Assembly (NCBI RefSeq): GCF_030272615.1
Contig: NC_081412.1
Coordinates: forward strand, 695,216,083-695,276,082
Source: Cryptomeria japonica
Lineage: Eukaryota; Streptophyta; Pinopsida; Cupressales; Cupressaceae
DNA length: 60,000 bases
Reading direction: 5' to 3'
Shown: positions 45,738 to 56,094 of the stretch, in pieces
Position numbering within the stretch: position 1 is the first letter of the stretch
How the letters are laid out: each line of letters opens with the position of its first letter
Program-made: the position numbers and the translations under genes
Notes under the pieces: model-generated
What the model saw: only the letters and a program-made list of their open reading frames with translations
What the model was told of the DNA's origin: nothing
The model's database searches: none

Positions 45738-47569
45738 ATGACTACCCAAAATTTCAAAGCTTGGTATGAGAAGATGCTCATGGAAGTTCATGAATCTTCC
45801 TACCAAGTTAATCCCATAATCTCCCACTCACCTATCATACCTTCATCCATCCCACCTCAACACATTACACCCAACCCCAATCTATACCATATCTCTTATC
45901 CTTCCTCTACCTTCAACAAGGGAAATCCATCTTATTCCTCATCTATATCTCCATCTTATTCCCCATCCATATCTCCATATTATCCCTCATCCATATACTC
46001 CTCTAATCCAATATGTATACCTCCATATCCCCCCCATCTACATCCCAATCCCCATCCTTTCACAACACATTCATTACCTCTACTTCCCATCTGAATCCTT
46101 TACACCATAGTCCTCCAATCATTAATCCTAATTTCCCAATCCATTATCCTAATCCTCCATCTAATCCTAATTCTCCATCTAATCCTAATCCTCTAAAATC
46201 CATATTGTCTACATCCTCCAAATCCATCATCCATAATCTTATCCAAGACATGCTAGCAAAGGAGACAAAATCCTCACCTCATAGCAAAGTTGCCAAGTCT
46301 CCTCAAGTCCTCCATCCACCCCAATCACCTCCACAAAATAAATCCCAATCCCCCACACTTAATGATACCCCCATTTCCCCATCTACTCACATCAAAGCTT
46401 CCATATCTTCCTCCATCACACAATCCCCACAACTCCAAACATGCCAAAATCTTGTTCCAAAGCATGATAGCATAGAAACCTCTACATCTCATGATGCGTC
46501 TCCCTCCACTCCATCTAATGGTCCCATTCCCTCCACTTCCTCTCATGATCATATGATTCCTCTATCATTTCATGATCCTCTTCCATCTCATGATCCAATC
46601 ACCCCTCCCACTCCATCTCATGATACCCTCCCTAGTCAAGATCAAAGTATCCCTTCATCTCCATGCCATGATCCCAATCCATCTAAAGATCCTAATCTTC
46701 CTTCCATATCTCATCCCTCTCAAAATGGACTCGCATCTTGTTTCCAAAATAATAAGGGTCCTCAAGATAATTCTCAAGATGTTGGTACATCCTCTATTCC
46801 TCCTAAATCCAAATTTACCTCATACAAATCAAAGTCCCATTATCCCTCATCTTCTGCATCCATTTTGGGACCCTATGTTCTAGAGTTAAACCCTTCATTC
46901 CTTCCATCCATTTTGGGCCCCTATGTTTCGATGCTCAATCCTCCATCCCTTCCATCCATATTAGGTCCTTACATCCCTCCGTCCACCACTCCATCACCTC
47001 AAATAATCCCTAAGCAAGATCAACAAAGGCACACATCCTTCGATGCCTTCCAACACTCTCTTCCCACCATCCCATCCATAAAATCCATCAATACTTCATC
47101 CTCATGCACCCATCCCATTGCTATTGGAAGCAATTTGGATGCCCAATCTAAAAGGCATAAAGCTCAAAATCCATAAAAATCAAAGGATCAACATGTCCCC
47201 TCAAAACTACATGCTCAAAAGAAAAATGTGATCTGAAAGAAAGAAAAATTAAAAAGGCCACAAAGGCCCCAATAGAAAAAATCAAAAACTATTTGGATTC
47301 CCAAAGAAGCAATGCATCCCAAAGAAAAATCAAAATCAGCATCCAAACTTGCTAATCCAAAAGCTTCATCCATTCATAAGTCCTCCAATCCTCCATCTAA
47401 CACTTCTCCATCTTCAAAATCCATTTTGGGTCCTTATGTCCCAAAATACACCATCCCAAATCCATCATCTCCTTCTTCTATTTTGGGTCCTCATTTCCCA
47501 AAATCCACACTCTATCCCCCATCTAATCCAAAACACTTGCATGATTGTGTGCAAGGTATTCCTATTTGA
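45738..47569 (+). pseudogene. element A low-complexity protein
   Basis: ATG 45738 ('MTTQNFKAWYEKMLMEVHES'). A frameshift near 46050 moves to the frame running to 47569, with a stop at 47174-47176 and further stops near 47236 and 47275. After a short helical N-terminus the protein is Pro/Ser/His-rich, with 'SHDPxP'-type repeats (46480-46700) and five copies of a SILGPYV/SILGPYI/SILGPHF motif (46858-47500). 'FKAWYEKMLMEV' resembles 'HRVWLENMMREV' in B. No gag, protease, reverse transcriptase or integrase motif is visible. It may be a diverged Gag-like product. Confidence 0.5.
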
Positions 47570-47799
47570 CTGAGTGTCAATCCATGCCTCAGATCTTCAT
47601 ATCATCCTGGTTCTTATAATTAGTGATGTAGACTATCCATGGCAATATCAAATCTAGGTTTTCTCTATATACTTGCTCAACATAAAAAATCCAATCCATT
47701 TATCATTTCTTTGTCTCATTTCATTCACAACACCCCAATCCATCCTAATTCCTTCTTTCATTATCTTCATCCTTTCATCACTTATTCTTCTAATTCCTT
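47570..47799 (+). other. element A 3' untranslated region, start
   Basis: Nothing coding is supported; the sequence is pyrimidine-rich and leads to the first hairpin module. Confidence 0.4.
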
Positions 47800-47847
47800 T
47801 CGAGAGAGCACCCATGTTCTTCAAACTCGCATGTCCTCTTGAGGGGG
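47800..47847 (+). other. element A hairpin plus G-run (upstream module)
   Basis: TCGAGAG (47800-47806) can pair with CTCTTGA (47836-47842), allowing one G-U, directly followed by GGGGG. Element B has the equivalent at 55950-55997, with a perfect 9-bp stem. Confidence 0.5.
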
Positions 47848-47889
47848 CATACCACTGCTTCCTCGTCATCCTTCCTCCTCATCATTCTT

Positions 47890-47990
47890 CCTCATCTCAT
47901 GACTAGGGCATCATGCTACTAGTCCTTATCCTTTTCTTCATCTCATGACTGGGGCATCATGCTACTTGTCTTTATCCTTTTCTTCCACTA
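47890..47990 (+). repeat. 46-bp tandem duplication
   Basis: Two copies of a unit starting 'ctcatgactRgggcatcatg' and ending 'tccttttcttc'. Each begins with a GACTAG/CTAGTC-type inverted pair, intact in the first copy. Confidence 0.75.
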
Positions 47991-48002
47991 TATTTTATTC
48001 TT

Positions 48003-48039
48003 CTTTGATATAACACCATTTCACGATGCTATATCAAAG
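48003..48039 (+). other. element A hairpin abutting the polypurine tract
   Basis: 15 bases (48003-48017) pair with 48025-48039 at 13 positions, the outer ten perfectly (CTTTGATATA/TATATCAAAG). The loop contains ATTTC. B has a hairpin of the same stem length and loop core at 56051-56085. Confidence 0.65.
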
Positions 48040-48049
48040 AGGGGCAAAA
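48040..48049 (+). other. polypurine tract of element A
   Basis: AGGGGCAAAA immediately before the LTR start TGTAGACACC. B has AGGGGAAAA in the same place. Confidence 0.8.
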
Positions 48050-48203
48050 TGTAGACACCTAAAATTAATAGTTGATTAATTTAAGCCTGCCAAAATAATT
48101 AATTGACTTAGTTGTGTTATCTTATTCTTCTCAATGTTAATTAAATCTAATTTAATTAATTCTATCACTATTTTCCAATAATTAATTTATCAAATAAATT
48201 AAT
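48050..48203 (+). mobile_element. element A 3' LTR, first piece
   Basis: It aligns with the start of the A 5' LTR (18034 onwards) and stops where B is inserted. The piece ends TTAAT (48199-48203), B's left duplication. It continues at 57343. Confidence 0.85.
48199..48203. repeat. left target duplication of element B
   Basis: TTAAT, repeated at 57338-57342. Removing B restores the sequence seen uninterrupted in the A 5' LTR. Confidence 0.9.
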
Positions 48204-49439
48204 TGTAGACTCCTAAAAATGTCTCATTGATCATGTACTAAATATTCATCTAATTAGTTAAAATAATTCTTTAATTAAGTTAATTAATCTTATTCTTCTA
48301 ATTTCATATTTCCTCATAATCTCACTAATTATTCTATTTTCTTATTCTATCATCATTTAATCATTTTAACAATTTTCTAATGTTAATTAAATATTTATTA
48401 TTTAATTAATTGTGATTAATCCCCCAATTTAAATAATCTTTATTATTTAAATAAATTACTAATTATTCAATTTCTATCTCTAATCATTTAATCATTCAAC
48501 TCTTTTCTAAATATTAATTAAATATTTATTATTTAATTAATTATGATTTAATCTTTAATTTAAATAATTTTTATTATTTAATTAAATTCTATTTCTAAAA
48601 TAATTAAATAGTTTCTTTAAATTATTTAATTAACTAATTAATTCTTCCATTTCCAAATCTCCAACTTCTAATTTCATTTAATTTCATATTCTTCTAATTT
48701 CTTCTAAATTCAATTAACATGTGCATGATTTCAAAAATCAAATTGAAAATCAAAGTCAAGTTCTAAATATATTCAAATACTAAATTGAATTAAATAAATT
48801 CAATTATTTGAATTAAAATCTCATGCAAAGATTAAATCTAAATGCAAGCACATGCTAAATTAATTAATTTAATCATTTATCTCTTCAACTTCTATTTCCA
48901 TCTTTCAGTTAGCTTTTCATAAATTAAGCTTTCTGTGTCATCTTCTTTATTTCCACCAATCATTCTTTTTCTTCCTTCAATCAACTTTTTCTCAATCAGT
49001 TGACTCAATTAATCTATTCAATCTATTGAGTTCCACTCTTACAATAAATAGTTCAACTATCAATCAGCATGTAAGCTCACCTGAGTTCCACCTCTTGATC
49101 ATTTTGTTCCACCTTTTAATCAATCTTCTCTAATTTTCTATAAATTGAGCATCCAATCTCTATTTTCAACAATCACGAACTTTGAATCTTTGTGTCACTT
49201 GCAAGTTACTAGTGCAATATCTAAGAGCCATCATACCACGAAGAGGAGAAGAGCAATAGAAGCAATATGCGATCTTGGGATAGGGAGTTTTGATTTGATT
49301 TGATTATTTTAATTCCTATTTGTTTGGTTGTGTTATTCCATTGTCTTATTTGTTAAATTCTTTGGTTAGGAGGGATTTGTGATTTCCATTTTGCTTCTAA
49401 TTGATTACTTGTTTTTAAGATGAATTTTATATGTATACA
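48204..49439 (+). mobile_element. element B 5' LTR
   Basis: It starts TGTAGACTCCTAAAAATG and ends GTATACA. It is AT-rich with many TTAATTAA words. A TATA-like ACAATAAATAG at about 49041 is altered in the 3' copy (ACAATCAACAG). Confidence 0.9.
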
Positions 49440-49442
49440 TTT

Positions 49443-49460
49443 TGGTGAACTTGACGTGAA
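49443..49460 (+). other. primer-binding-site-like sequence of element B
   Basis: TGGTGAACTTGACGTGAA three bases after the LTR end, the same layout as E0 and E1. Confidence 0.5.
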
Positions 49461-49589
49461 CTAACAACAATTTAACGTTCATTATTTTTCTATGTAATTT
49501 TCATAGATTGTGCAGATTTTTCATCTTTTTTGCAGGTTGCAAGAATTTTGAGAAAAGATTTTTCCATCATGCAATCAAGCATTCATCAT

Positions 49590-50270
49590 CACACAATAGA
49601 CAACATCATGCATTTGACCCTTTGGGGTCATGCATTCATTCTGATAGGGTCACGCAATCAGCTTGTCTAGATCGTGCAATCGCCCTTTCCAGATCACGCA
49701 TTCGCAGAAAGCTTTGCTGTTTAATTTTTTCTTTCGTCTATTATCTATTTAGTTTAATTTTGTCTTAAATTTGGTTAATCTGGGATCAAATCGCTTTTAT
49801 TTTTATGATTTGATTAATACAGTTTATGGCAAGAAAAGTTTAGTTCAAGATTTTAGGTGCAAGAAGGACGAAACAACAAAGGAGAGAAGCCAAACGCTAT
49901 CAAAGGGTTCTCCAGGCAGAAAAATTGATACAAGATTCGAAAGAACAACTGGCCTTAGACAAATATAATAGCCTAGTTCTTTCTTATACAGTTAAATATG
50001 ATCTAATCAATATTGAATGGATGATGAGGGATTTGGCTAGGGCTTCACAATTGGTTTCGCAGGTTCCTAATCGGGTTTAGCTTTCTGTTATTTTTTTAGT
50101 TTTTAATTTTTGTTGTTGTCTACCTTCTGTCATGCAATCAACCTATTAGTGCTATGCAATAGTCCAGATATCATCACGCATTCGGTCTATCATATTTACA
50201 CATTCACTCTATAAGTATCACATAATCGCACAGGTAGAATTATGCATTCGTCTCTGTCAAGTTTTGAGTT
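49590..50270 (+). repeat. degenerate short-motif arrays in the B leader
   Basis: Variants of CACGCAATCG, CATGCATTC and CACGCATTCG occur in two clusters (about 49600-49710 and 50130-50260). The intervening 49771-49968 ORF lacks recognisable domains. Confidence 0.5.
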
Positions 50271-50368
50271 TCTATTTTTTGTTAGTTTGATTGTACTACT
50301 AATCTTCTATTTACAGCCTATGGCGGATTTTCAGGGTGGATTAGATTAGTATTTTTGCATGCACACTT

Positions 50369-50690
50369 CACACTTCATTTTTAGTGCTTAAAATCAACAA
50401 CAGTTAAAATGGACATGCATGGATAATCTCACACTTCATTGTTGGTGCTTAAAATGAACATGGGTTAAAATTGACATGCTTGAATAATCTCACACTTCGT
50501 TGTTGGTGCTTAAAATGAATATGGGATAAAATTGATGTGCATGCATCTCACACTTGGTCTTTGATGGTTAAAATCAACAAATGGTTATAATTGACATGTA
50601 TGCCTTCATACTTGGATTTGGTGTTTAAAATGGACATGCACATGCATAACTAACACCTAAATTTGGGCTATAAAATGAACATGAATTAGG
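50369..50690 (+). repeat. about 60-bp tandem array, five copies
   Basis: Units starting 'cacacttcattgttggtgc' begin at 50369, 50430, 50491, 50549 and about 50607, each with 'ttaaaatgRacatg' and 'attgacatgc'. It lies in the B leader. Confidence 0.8.
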
Positions 50691-50740
50691 TTGCATTAGA
50701 TTAAATCATTTTTCATTTTTTAAGGTAAAGAACTTTTTAT

Positions 50741-51345
50741 TGTGTCTAGGGTGGACCTATTGTTGCACTAACTGACTTTCCACCCACCTTCGGGGTCTTG
50801 GGAGAAAGAAGGGAGGTGACAACGACATCCAAATTTTCTTTTATTCTACATAGTGAGGGGTATCTTTGACTGGGGATTTCATCACCCCATAGAGGTACTT
50901 CAAATTGGGATGCATTGGGGATATCATCTCTCCTAGCGTACTCTCGAGTGGGTTTTTTGAGCCGCTATATAAATATATTGGTTAGGCGACTAGAGTATTG
51001 AGTGAATTCGACATATGTGGGGGCCTTCCCTGCACCAATAAGCTCAACTAAAGCCTTAAGTGGCTTTCGCTAAGAATTCATCATTGGATCGAGACCCCTC
51101 GAAACCTAATACTAAGAACCAATTTAGTTGCCAAAAATCCTACATTTAGTGGTTCTGAGAGTGCGGATCATACCCCATAGATATCCTTCATGTACCTTAC
51201 ACTATGATACAGGAATCCCTCGGCTATAAGATCCTCGGATCTTCAGGGTAAGAGAGACTGGCATGCCCAAGAAGTGTGTGTCATGGAGTGGATCCAGTGC
51301 TGCCAGACTCTCTATCTGTTCATTTTATCTCGATATTTCGTAAGG
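50741..51345 (+). other. conserved leader block of element B
   Basis: Diverged counterpart of the E1 and A blocks, with 'gagccgctatataaatata' (50960 onwards, compare 12516) and 'cccaagaagtgtgtgtcatggagtggatccagtg' words near 51267-51300 matching A near 44855-44885. Confidence 0.5.
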
Positions 51346-51941
51346 CCCTCACTGAATGGTGTCCACTATCCAGCCTAAGATTGTATTTCATGCTTTTTTA
51401 TGTATCGATGTGCTAGACTAGTATTGAGTCAGTCCTTTGGGCTATTTCAAGCCCTATCCTATGTATCTCTAAATTTTTTGAGATTGTGTGAAAATTGAGT
51501 TAGTCAACTATACCTACCTCCAAGCAATTGTTCTCAGATTTGGAAAACTACCAAACTTGTCCCACACACAGAGTTACTGAAAACAAGGTTCATTTTGAAA
51601 AAAAAAACTCAAAGTTTTACATACTTGTGACCCTAGGAAGTCCTTGCATAGTTCTCACTTACATCCTCATTATCATCCTAAGTCTTTGCATAGTCCTCAT
51701 TTACGTCCTCATATACATCCTTGTCTAGACCTCATATATGTCTATCTTAGTTCATCATCATTTGCATAATCATCCTAGAAAGTCATACCCCAAACATCCA
51801 AAACACAATCAAAGGATTAGTCAAACTCAACCTCAATTCAAACAAGTTGGTCAAGTTCAATCAAACATTGTCACATTCAGAGAAATGGAGAAAATATCTT
51901 ACATGTTGTGATCCTAGGTCCAAACCAAACAAGCAAACATC
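51346..51941 (+). other. B leader to ORF, no gene
   Basis: Short repeats of 'ccttgcatagtcctca' and 'acatcctcatatacatcc' occur near 51640-51740. The ORF at 51528 overlaps them and is not supported. Confidence 0.4.
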
Positions 51942-53471
51942 ATGGATTGGAATTATACATTTTGTAGGGAAGGTGGATGATTCATCCCTTCCATTCCTAT
52001 TACATCGCCATCAATAGAAATATTAGCTCAACAAATCCAAACTTTGCAACAACAAGTGACAGGCATGGCTAGTCTTGACAACCATAGGGTCTGGTTAGAA
52101 AACATGATGAGAGAAGTGATGACCATGAGGGGATCAGTATCACACCAACATTCTTCTTCTTGTGAGACCATTCAAACATGCCAACCTTCATTCTTCAAAA
52201 AAATTGTTCCTACCTCACATCAACCCAACATTCAAAATTCATTCAACCAAAATCACACCCCTTTCAACCAAAGTCCAAATCAAAATTCACATCAATCCAA
52301 CATTCAAAATTCATTCAACCAAAATCAAACATCTTTCACCCGAAATCATACTCCTTTCAACCAAAATCAAATCCCTTTCAACCAAAGCCTAAATCAACCA
52401 TATTTATCCACCATTTCATCATCCCTTGAAGTCATGCAAGACCAATCCACACCATATTTATCTAATAACACAACCTCCCAAGGGGTATCCATAGCACAAA
52501 ACCAATCCAATCCAAGTCATGATTTAGAGAGTCTCATTCAAAATCCTTTCTCATCAAGTCAAAAGGTTGAAACATTCCAAGAATCTCCCATGAATATCCA
52601 AACTCCTTCCCTGTGTCAAGATGATCCAAAATCAAAAGAAATGAGTCCTGAAACAAATAAAGATCAAGAACAACCACTTCCATCCTACCCAATTTTTGAT
52701 CAAGATCTCACCGATCAAGAATCTTATGATGATCCCCTCCCTCTTTTCTATTTCATTCATAATCAAACCCTTCCATCTCAAGAATAAAGTGTCCTTTCAA
52801 GTCCCATCCAACATCCACCTCCTAAACAAGATCAAGACATCCCTTCTTTCCTTCCTAATAATCCCTTTTCAAGACAAGATCAAAGCATACCTTTACCTTC
52901 ATGTCCTAAACAAGATCCCATTATTTCTCCAAATCTTGATCAAGATCCCTCCATCCCTTCATCTCCATGTCATAATCCTCCATGTTCTTCACAATATTTC
53001 CTCTCAAATGAACTTACCGTTTCTCCTTGTGATCCCAATCCCTCTACACAAGTTGCTCATGAACCCCTTATCAATGAAATCACCAATCCAAATCATACTA
53101 CATAGAGAAAATTGTCAATAATTGTATGTGTTTCATCATCAAATGCCAAAGTGGTGACAAAAACAAGCATGGCACCAGCTAATGAAATCAACACTCAAAT
53201 TGTTTCATTATCTTCTTCATGCACAAGCATAACAATAGCTAATAAGATCAACACCTAGTTGGTTTCATCATCCTCTTCAAGTGCATCAATAAAAATAGGC
53301 ATAACACCTGCTCATGTCATAACTTTGAAACCCATTTGTCTCATACACCTGCACTTGATAGATTGGGGGCAAGAGAATCTACCACAGTTGGATTTCTTTG
53401 AAACTAATAAGGCTATAGCTGAATTCATGGGTTCCAGAGCTAGATTTCCTTATGATGATCCACAAAATTGA
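51942..53471 (+). pseudogene. element B low-complexity protein
   Basis: ATG 51942 begins a single frame of 510 codons with in-frame stops near 51978, 52785, 53103 and 53256 and no frameshift. The N-terminus is helical ('QQIQTLQQQVTGMASL', 'HRVWLENMMREV'). It then becomes Asn/Gln/Ser/Pro-rich, with 'NIQNSFNQNQT' repeats (52220-52400) and 'KQDQ' repeats. The C-terminus is more ordered ('LHLIDWGQENLPQLDFFETN'). It has the same general plan as the A protein. No retroviral enzyme motif is seen. It could be a diverged Gag. Confidence 0.5.
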
Positions 53472-54770
53472 AAAACTAATAAAATCAACATTGGAAATTT
53501 TAAACTTGTACACCCAGCTAAGTCCTTATATCCTATTGGAAAACACATCTTTATCCGACTCTTTAAACAAAGACCAATGAACTATCTACACAGAGCTCTC
53601 TAACCCAATGAACAACAAGCACCTTAAACAATATTATATCTAAGGGTTGGCTTAGTTTAGGTTTTACTTTCCGCATTGCATATCATTTTATACAAAGCAC
53701 TGCATCACATATAGTCTCTTTCTAAGCACATCATATTCAGAAGTCGCATTGGCAAAATTTCTGCATTTTCATATAGTAGCATCAATAAAACAAGGCAACT
53801 ATTCAAGTTCATCATTTGTTTGCAATCAAGAGAAGCGAGGATCATTTCTTCTCTTATATATTTAGACATGAAGTCTTTGAGGTCCTAAGGTCATTCATTT
53901 TCAACATTACCCTGTGACGACACTTTACTTATGCTTGGGTAGTGATTTCACTATTTGAAACTTGTTAACCCACAATCTATCAATTGTTATATCTCAAACA
54001 CAATAAATCTCTAATTCATTCTAGACACCTAGTTGATCATATGACTAGTGAAAAATCTAAAATTCTACTTCAGTGCCGCTATAATTGTCACACCCAAGTA
54101 GGTTTCATTACTTACAAGTCAAGGCAAGAAAAAAAAAAGAGCTATTCCAAATATCCATCTCAAGGCAAAAGAGCAATGATATATAACTGAAATATCATGC
54201 ATACATATGCAACAAAAAAAATTGACTATGGGAACATGCAAGTAACTCCATCAAGGCTATGAATGCCTACTGGCAATGGAGCAATATTTGAGAAATTACA
54301 GTCTATAACCTTGTTAGAGCTCTCAAGGCTTGCTGGCAGTGAGGCTCTATTTGGGATGCTTTTGAAGTTAGGATAATACATGTAGCTAGTCATATAGGAT
54401 GCTAAGGATCTTTAGTGAACACAAGAGTAGGAATTAACTCATCTACACACACATGGGCAAAAGAAGATCAAAGTTTCAAGAACTAGTGGGGAAGTTTTTC
54501 GCATCTCCATTTGTAAATCCTAGTCACTAAGTGTGTTGAGATGAATGTTCCAAGGGACCTTAGTGATCGATTGACTGGTTATCTATGAAATGTTTTGCAC
54601 CTCCATTTCAATTGGTGTATTATAAATGAAAAAACAAACACAGTCAACCTTATTCAAATAGGAAATGCATTTTCATTATGCATATTGCATTCACATAGGT
54701 CATGTCAAAAAGTTATTTGTCTCCACATACATTCTATAGATCATCATGTCATATAGGTCTGCACACTGGG
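53472..54770 (+). other. B interior, no supported gene
   Basis: The ORF at 53984-54190 has no recognisable domain. 'ctggcaatggagc/ctggcagtgaggc' words repeat near 54271 and 54333. A 'cactgggggcata' G-run occurs near 54766. Confidence 0.4.
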
Positions 54771-54774
54771 GGCA

Positions 54775-55130
54775 TAACTAAAAAAATCCAAAAAATCATA
54801 TAAGGTCCTGAAAAAATCATAAAAATCATATAACGTCCTTCAACAAAATTAAAAAATAGTGAAAAACTTAAAATTCCAAAAAACAGTGAAAAACTCAAAA
54901 TTCAAAAACACTAGAAAAACTCAAAATCCAAAAAACAGTGAAAATAAAAAAATCAATCAAAAACATTCAAATATGATCCTGAAAAAATCATTCAAAAACA
55001 TCTGCAAAATGTCCTAAAAAAATCAACCAAAAACATTCAAATATCGATCTACATAATCCAAAAACATCAAAAAAGCTCTTGGAAAACAACTAAAAATAAA
55101 AAATCAATCAATCAAAAAACTTGCAATAAA
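54775..55130 (+). repeat. A-rich degenerate array
   Basis: Repeats of 'gaaaaactcaaaattc', 'aaaaatcataaaa' and 'aaaaacattcaaatat', with no regular period. Confidence 0.7.
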
Positions 55131-55949
55131 ATGTCTTGTGAGAAACAAATACCCTAGCAGATATCCAACAAACACTTCACACGAAGATAACAAAGGATAC
55201 GACTATCCAGCCAAACATCTGCAATCAACTGATCAAACTGTCTTATCAATCATATCATATCCATATCAAAGTGATCATTATCTTGTCTTAAACAGAAGAG
55301 GATACACTTGAAATCAGACAGGTCAATCTTAAATGGGGTCTGCAACTTTCTGAGATCAGCCATTATCAACCATCACAACAAGCAACTAAGAACGAAGGCA
55401 AAAGGTCAGTATAGCTACTAAATTTTGTCTAGGTCAGTCTTTATCTTTTATTATTTGGTGATAGATTATGTTCTTATGCTACTCAAGGATGTCCACAAGA
55501 GACTAGAGGAGCCATGATGGGCATTATTATTTTCTTTGTTTGCTACTTGTCTGCTACATGTTTGTTGCTTCAATGAGATATCTTTGCATCTTGGTTCCTT
55601 ATACCCTGATGTGCTAAGCTTCATTGTTCAATAATAAGGCTCAGTGATGAATATGTATTGGCACAATAAAATAAATGACACAACTCCATGATTCATTCAA
55701 TTTCATTCTCATCTCATATGTTTCTTGATAGTCTATTGATTTCCCATCTTCTCTCTAAATCGTATATTCTTTCTAAACATTCTTTTCTCATCATCTCTTT
55801 CTCTCATCATTTTCTATCATCTAACATTATTCTATTTCATTCTAAGGTTCATTCTCTCATATTCTATCTCAATATAATCTTCACATCACCTATCTCTATC
55901 TCTAATCAACTAACCATTCTTCTATCTTTCATCTCACATTCTTCTTTTT
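55131..55949 (+). other. B 3' region, no supported gene
   Basis: From about 55690 the sequence is pyrimidine-rich ('ttctatctca'-type words). The ORF at 55688-56056 overlaps the hairpin modules and is a Ser/Ile/Leu-rich composition product. Confidence 0.4.
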
Positions 55950-55997
55950 TTGAGAGATCATCCATGTCTTTAATGCACAAACAATCTCTCAAGGGGG
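55950..55997 (+). other. element B hairpin plus G-run (upstream module)
   Basis: TTGAGAGAT (55950-55958) pairs perfectly with ATCTCTCAA (55984-55992), directly followed by GGGGG. Same arrangement as 47800-47847 in A. Confidence 0.6.
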
Positions 55998-56050
55998 CAT
56001 TACACCCTGAGTATCATCAGGGCATACTGGGGCAGGAAATTTTTCATTTT

Positions 56051-56085
56051 CTTTGAAACAACGTCATTTCGACATTGTCTCAAAG
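56051..56085 (+). other. element B hairpin abutting the polypurine tract
   Basis: 15 bases (56051-56065) pair with 56071-56085 at 13 positions around an ATTTC loop. The stem sequence differs from A's at several paired positions. Confidence 0.65.
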
Positions 56086-56094
56086 AGGGGAAAA
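56086..56094 (+). other. polypurine tract of element B
   Basis: AGGGGAAAA immediately before TGTAGACACC. Confidence 0.8.
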
